From the NCBI GenBank assembly GCA_019058295.1, contig JAHPZI010000019.1:31403-95402 (forward strand): 64,000 nt of DNA. Reading direction: 5' to 3'. The notes under the pieces were generated by a model. The model had not been told where the DNA came from. It searched no databases and worked only from the letters and a program-made list of their open reading frames with translations. Both the position numbers and the translations under genes were made by a program. Shown here piece by piece: positions 63,429 to 64,000 of the stretch (within the stretch, counting starts at the first letter, position 1; every line of letters begins with the position of its first letter). The stretch is from Promethearchaeota archaeon. GTDB taxonomy: Archaea; Asgardarchaeota; Lokiarchaeia; Sigyniarchaeales; SOKP01.

Positions 63429-64000
63429 TCAAAGGTTAAAAAGAGATCCGATATCAAAAAACGAATTTCTTGAAAAAAACTTGAGTCCATTCTTAACGGT
63501 GAAACCTAAATCTAATTTCTTTGACGGATTCAGCATTGTTAAAACAAATGACATTGGTTTTTTAATACTAGACACAAAATATTCAAAATTGGATTTCGGC
63601 TTAAAATAAATATTTTTTATTTCATCTGGGACCACATACTTGACATCTCTAAACAAAGGATTAGTTTTCTTGTTGCCAATCATTAAATCATGAAATGCTT
63701 CGATTCTTGTTCTAAGTCCCTCAAAGCCAGAACTTCCATCAAGACTAAAATGTATGTGGGGCATGTAAAATTTGTCCATGTTTTTTTCAGCTTCTAACAT
63801 TCCCATGAGGGATATTTCAGGCATGCACGTAAATGGGAATATATGAACAAAACCATCAAAACCTTTTTCTTGAGCCTCAAGATAACTTCCCAAGTTCCAT
63901 ACTGCTTCTCCACCAATATCCATTGGAATATATTTTTTTGAGACTTGTTCAAGCCGTCTTCTTCGTTTGCTGGCGTTAAGTTTGTACATGACCCAATCAA
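63429..64000 (-). CDS. CoA-protein activase C-terminal part (DUF2229/COG3580-like), N-terminus beyond window
   Basis: The frame enters from the right edge (DWVMYKLNASKRRRRLEQV) and ends at 63429, giving at least 190 residues. The stretch DIGGEAVWNLGSYLEAQEKGFDGFVHIFPFTCMPEIS and HIHFSLDGSSGFEGLRTRIEAFHDLM matches the C-terminal part of activases of 2-hydroxyacyl-CoA dehydratases and related CoA proteins. The track entry at 63794 is a shadow in another frame. The 167-base gap to pyrD is AT-rich. Confidence 0.8.
   Translation of the reverse strand, partial: DWVMYKLNASKRRRRLEQVSKKYIPMDIGGEAVWNLGSYLEAQEKGFDGFVHIFPFTCMPEISLMGMLEAEKNMDKFYMPHIHFSLDGSSGFEGLRTRIEAFHDLMIGNKKTNPLFRDVKYVVPDEIKNIYFKPKSNFEYFVSSIKKPMSFVLTMLNPSKKLDLGFTVKNGLKFFSRNSFFDIGSLFNL

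Noticed and set aside
63794-64000. Track frame MIGSCTNLTPANEEDG at the right edge
   Set aside because: It overlaps the CoA-activase frame, which has clear family sequence and continues to the edge.
1-64000. CRISPR arrays, insertion sequences, prophage or rRNA genes
   Set aside because: Reading through, I saw no spaced direct repeats of CRISPR type, no transposase or integrase, no phage structural gene and no rRNA segment.

Overview
The window reads as one stretch of an AT-rich archaeal chromosome. The marker genes are archaeal: SRP54, aIF5A, Nob1, FEN1, a CDC48-type AAA ATPase, an exosome (Rrp4/Rrp41/Rrp42) and proteasome neighbourhood, SBDS, TFB, the archaeal GatDE amidotransferase, L37Ae, prefoldin beta, KEOPS subunits and TrmY. 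A lone JAMM/MPN protein, a roadblock-like protein, ZPR1, an MttB pair, a 2-oxoacid:ferredoxin oxidoreductase and isolated ECF transporter genes fit an anaerobic Asgard (Lokiarchaeia-like) genome. That placement is inference from gene content; no rRNA is present.

Layout. 1-6.4 kb: amidase (cut by the window edge), flavin reductase-like protein, AMMECR1, dihydroorotase, TrmY and SRP54. 6.5-12 kb: aIF5A, NAD kinase, Nob1, FEN1 and CDC48. 12-21 kb: a HerA-like ATPase, tandem membrane paralogues, and a probable carbohydrate unit (PQQ-propeller protein, GPH symporter, FGGY kinase). 21-25.7 kb: MBL hydrolase plus two MttB-family methyltransferases around one corrinoid protein. 25.7-32.9 kb: small accessory genes, then a ZIP transporter divergent from a Cys-rich HxlR regulator. 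33-38.4 kb: a PPi-type phosphofructokinase and a four-subunit 2-oxoacid:ferredoxin oxidoreductase. 38.4-43.5 kb: Sua5, a THUMP protein, Cgi121 and the ECF module. 43.5-49.7 kb: the exosome/proteasome neighbourhood. 49.7-54 kb: four tRNAs, JAMM, TFB. 54-64 kb: thiolase, L2, GatD/GatE, Elp3, PyrK/PyrD and part of a CoA-protein activase.

The most striking observation is RNA splicing. The phosphofructokinase reading frame is broken by 31 nt placed exactly inside the phosphate-binding motif GGGDCPGLN. Removing those 31 nt restores motif and frame, and the flanks fold into a bulge-helix-bulge with a fully paired 4-bp central helix (one G-U pair) and 3-nt bulges whose standard cleavage points coincide with the protein-predicted junction. 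About 17 kb away two adjacent tRNA genes, Ser(GCT) and Val(TAC), each carry two non-canonical introns (D-arm and T-arm), all four with a recognisable bulge-helix-bulge. This suggests a relaxed tRNA-splicing endonuclease acting on tRNA and at least one mRNA.

Metabolic reading: glycolytic or gluconeogenic carbon can pass a reversible PPi-PFK to pyruvate and acetyl-CoA through the ferredoxin oxidoreductase. Methylated amines may feed methyl groups through the MttB/corrinoid set. Pyrimidine synthesis is represented by PyrC, PyrD and PyrK. tRNA-modification genes (TrmY, Sua5, Cgi121, Pcc1, THUMP/Tan1-like, Elp3) are unusually frequent.
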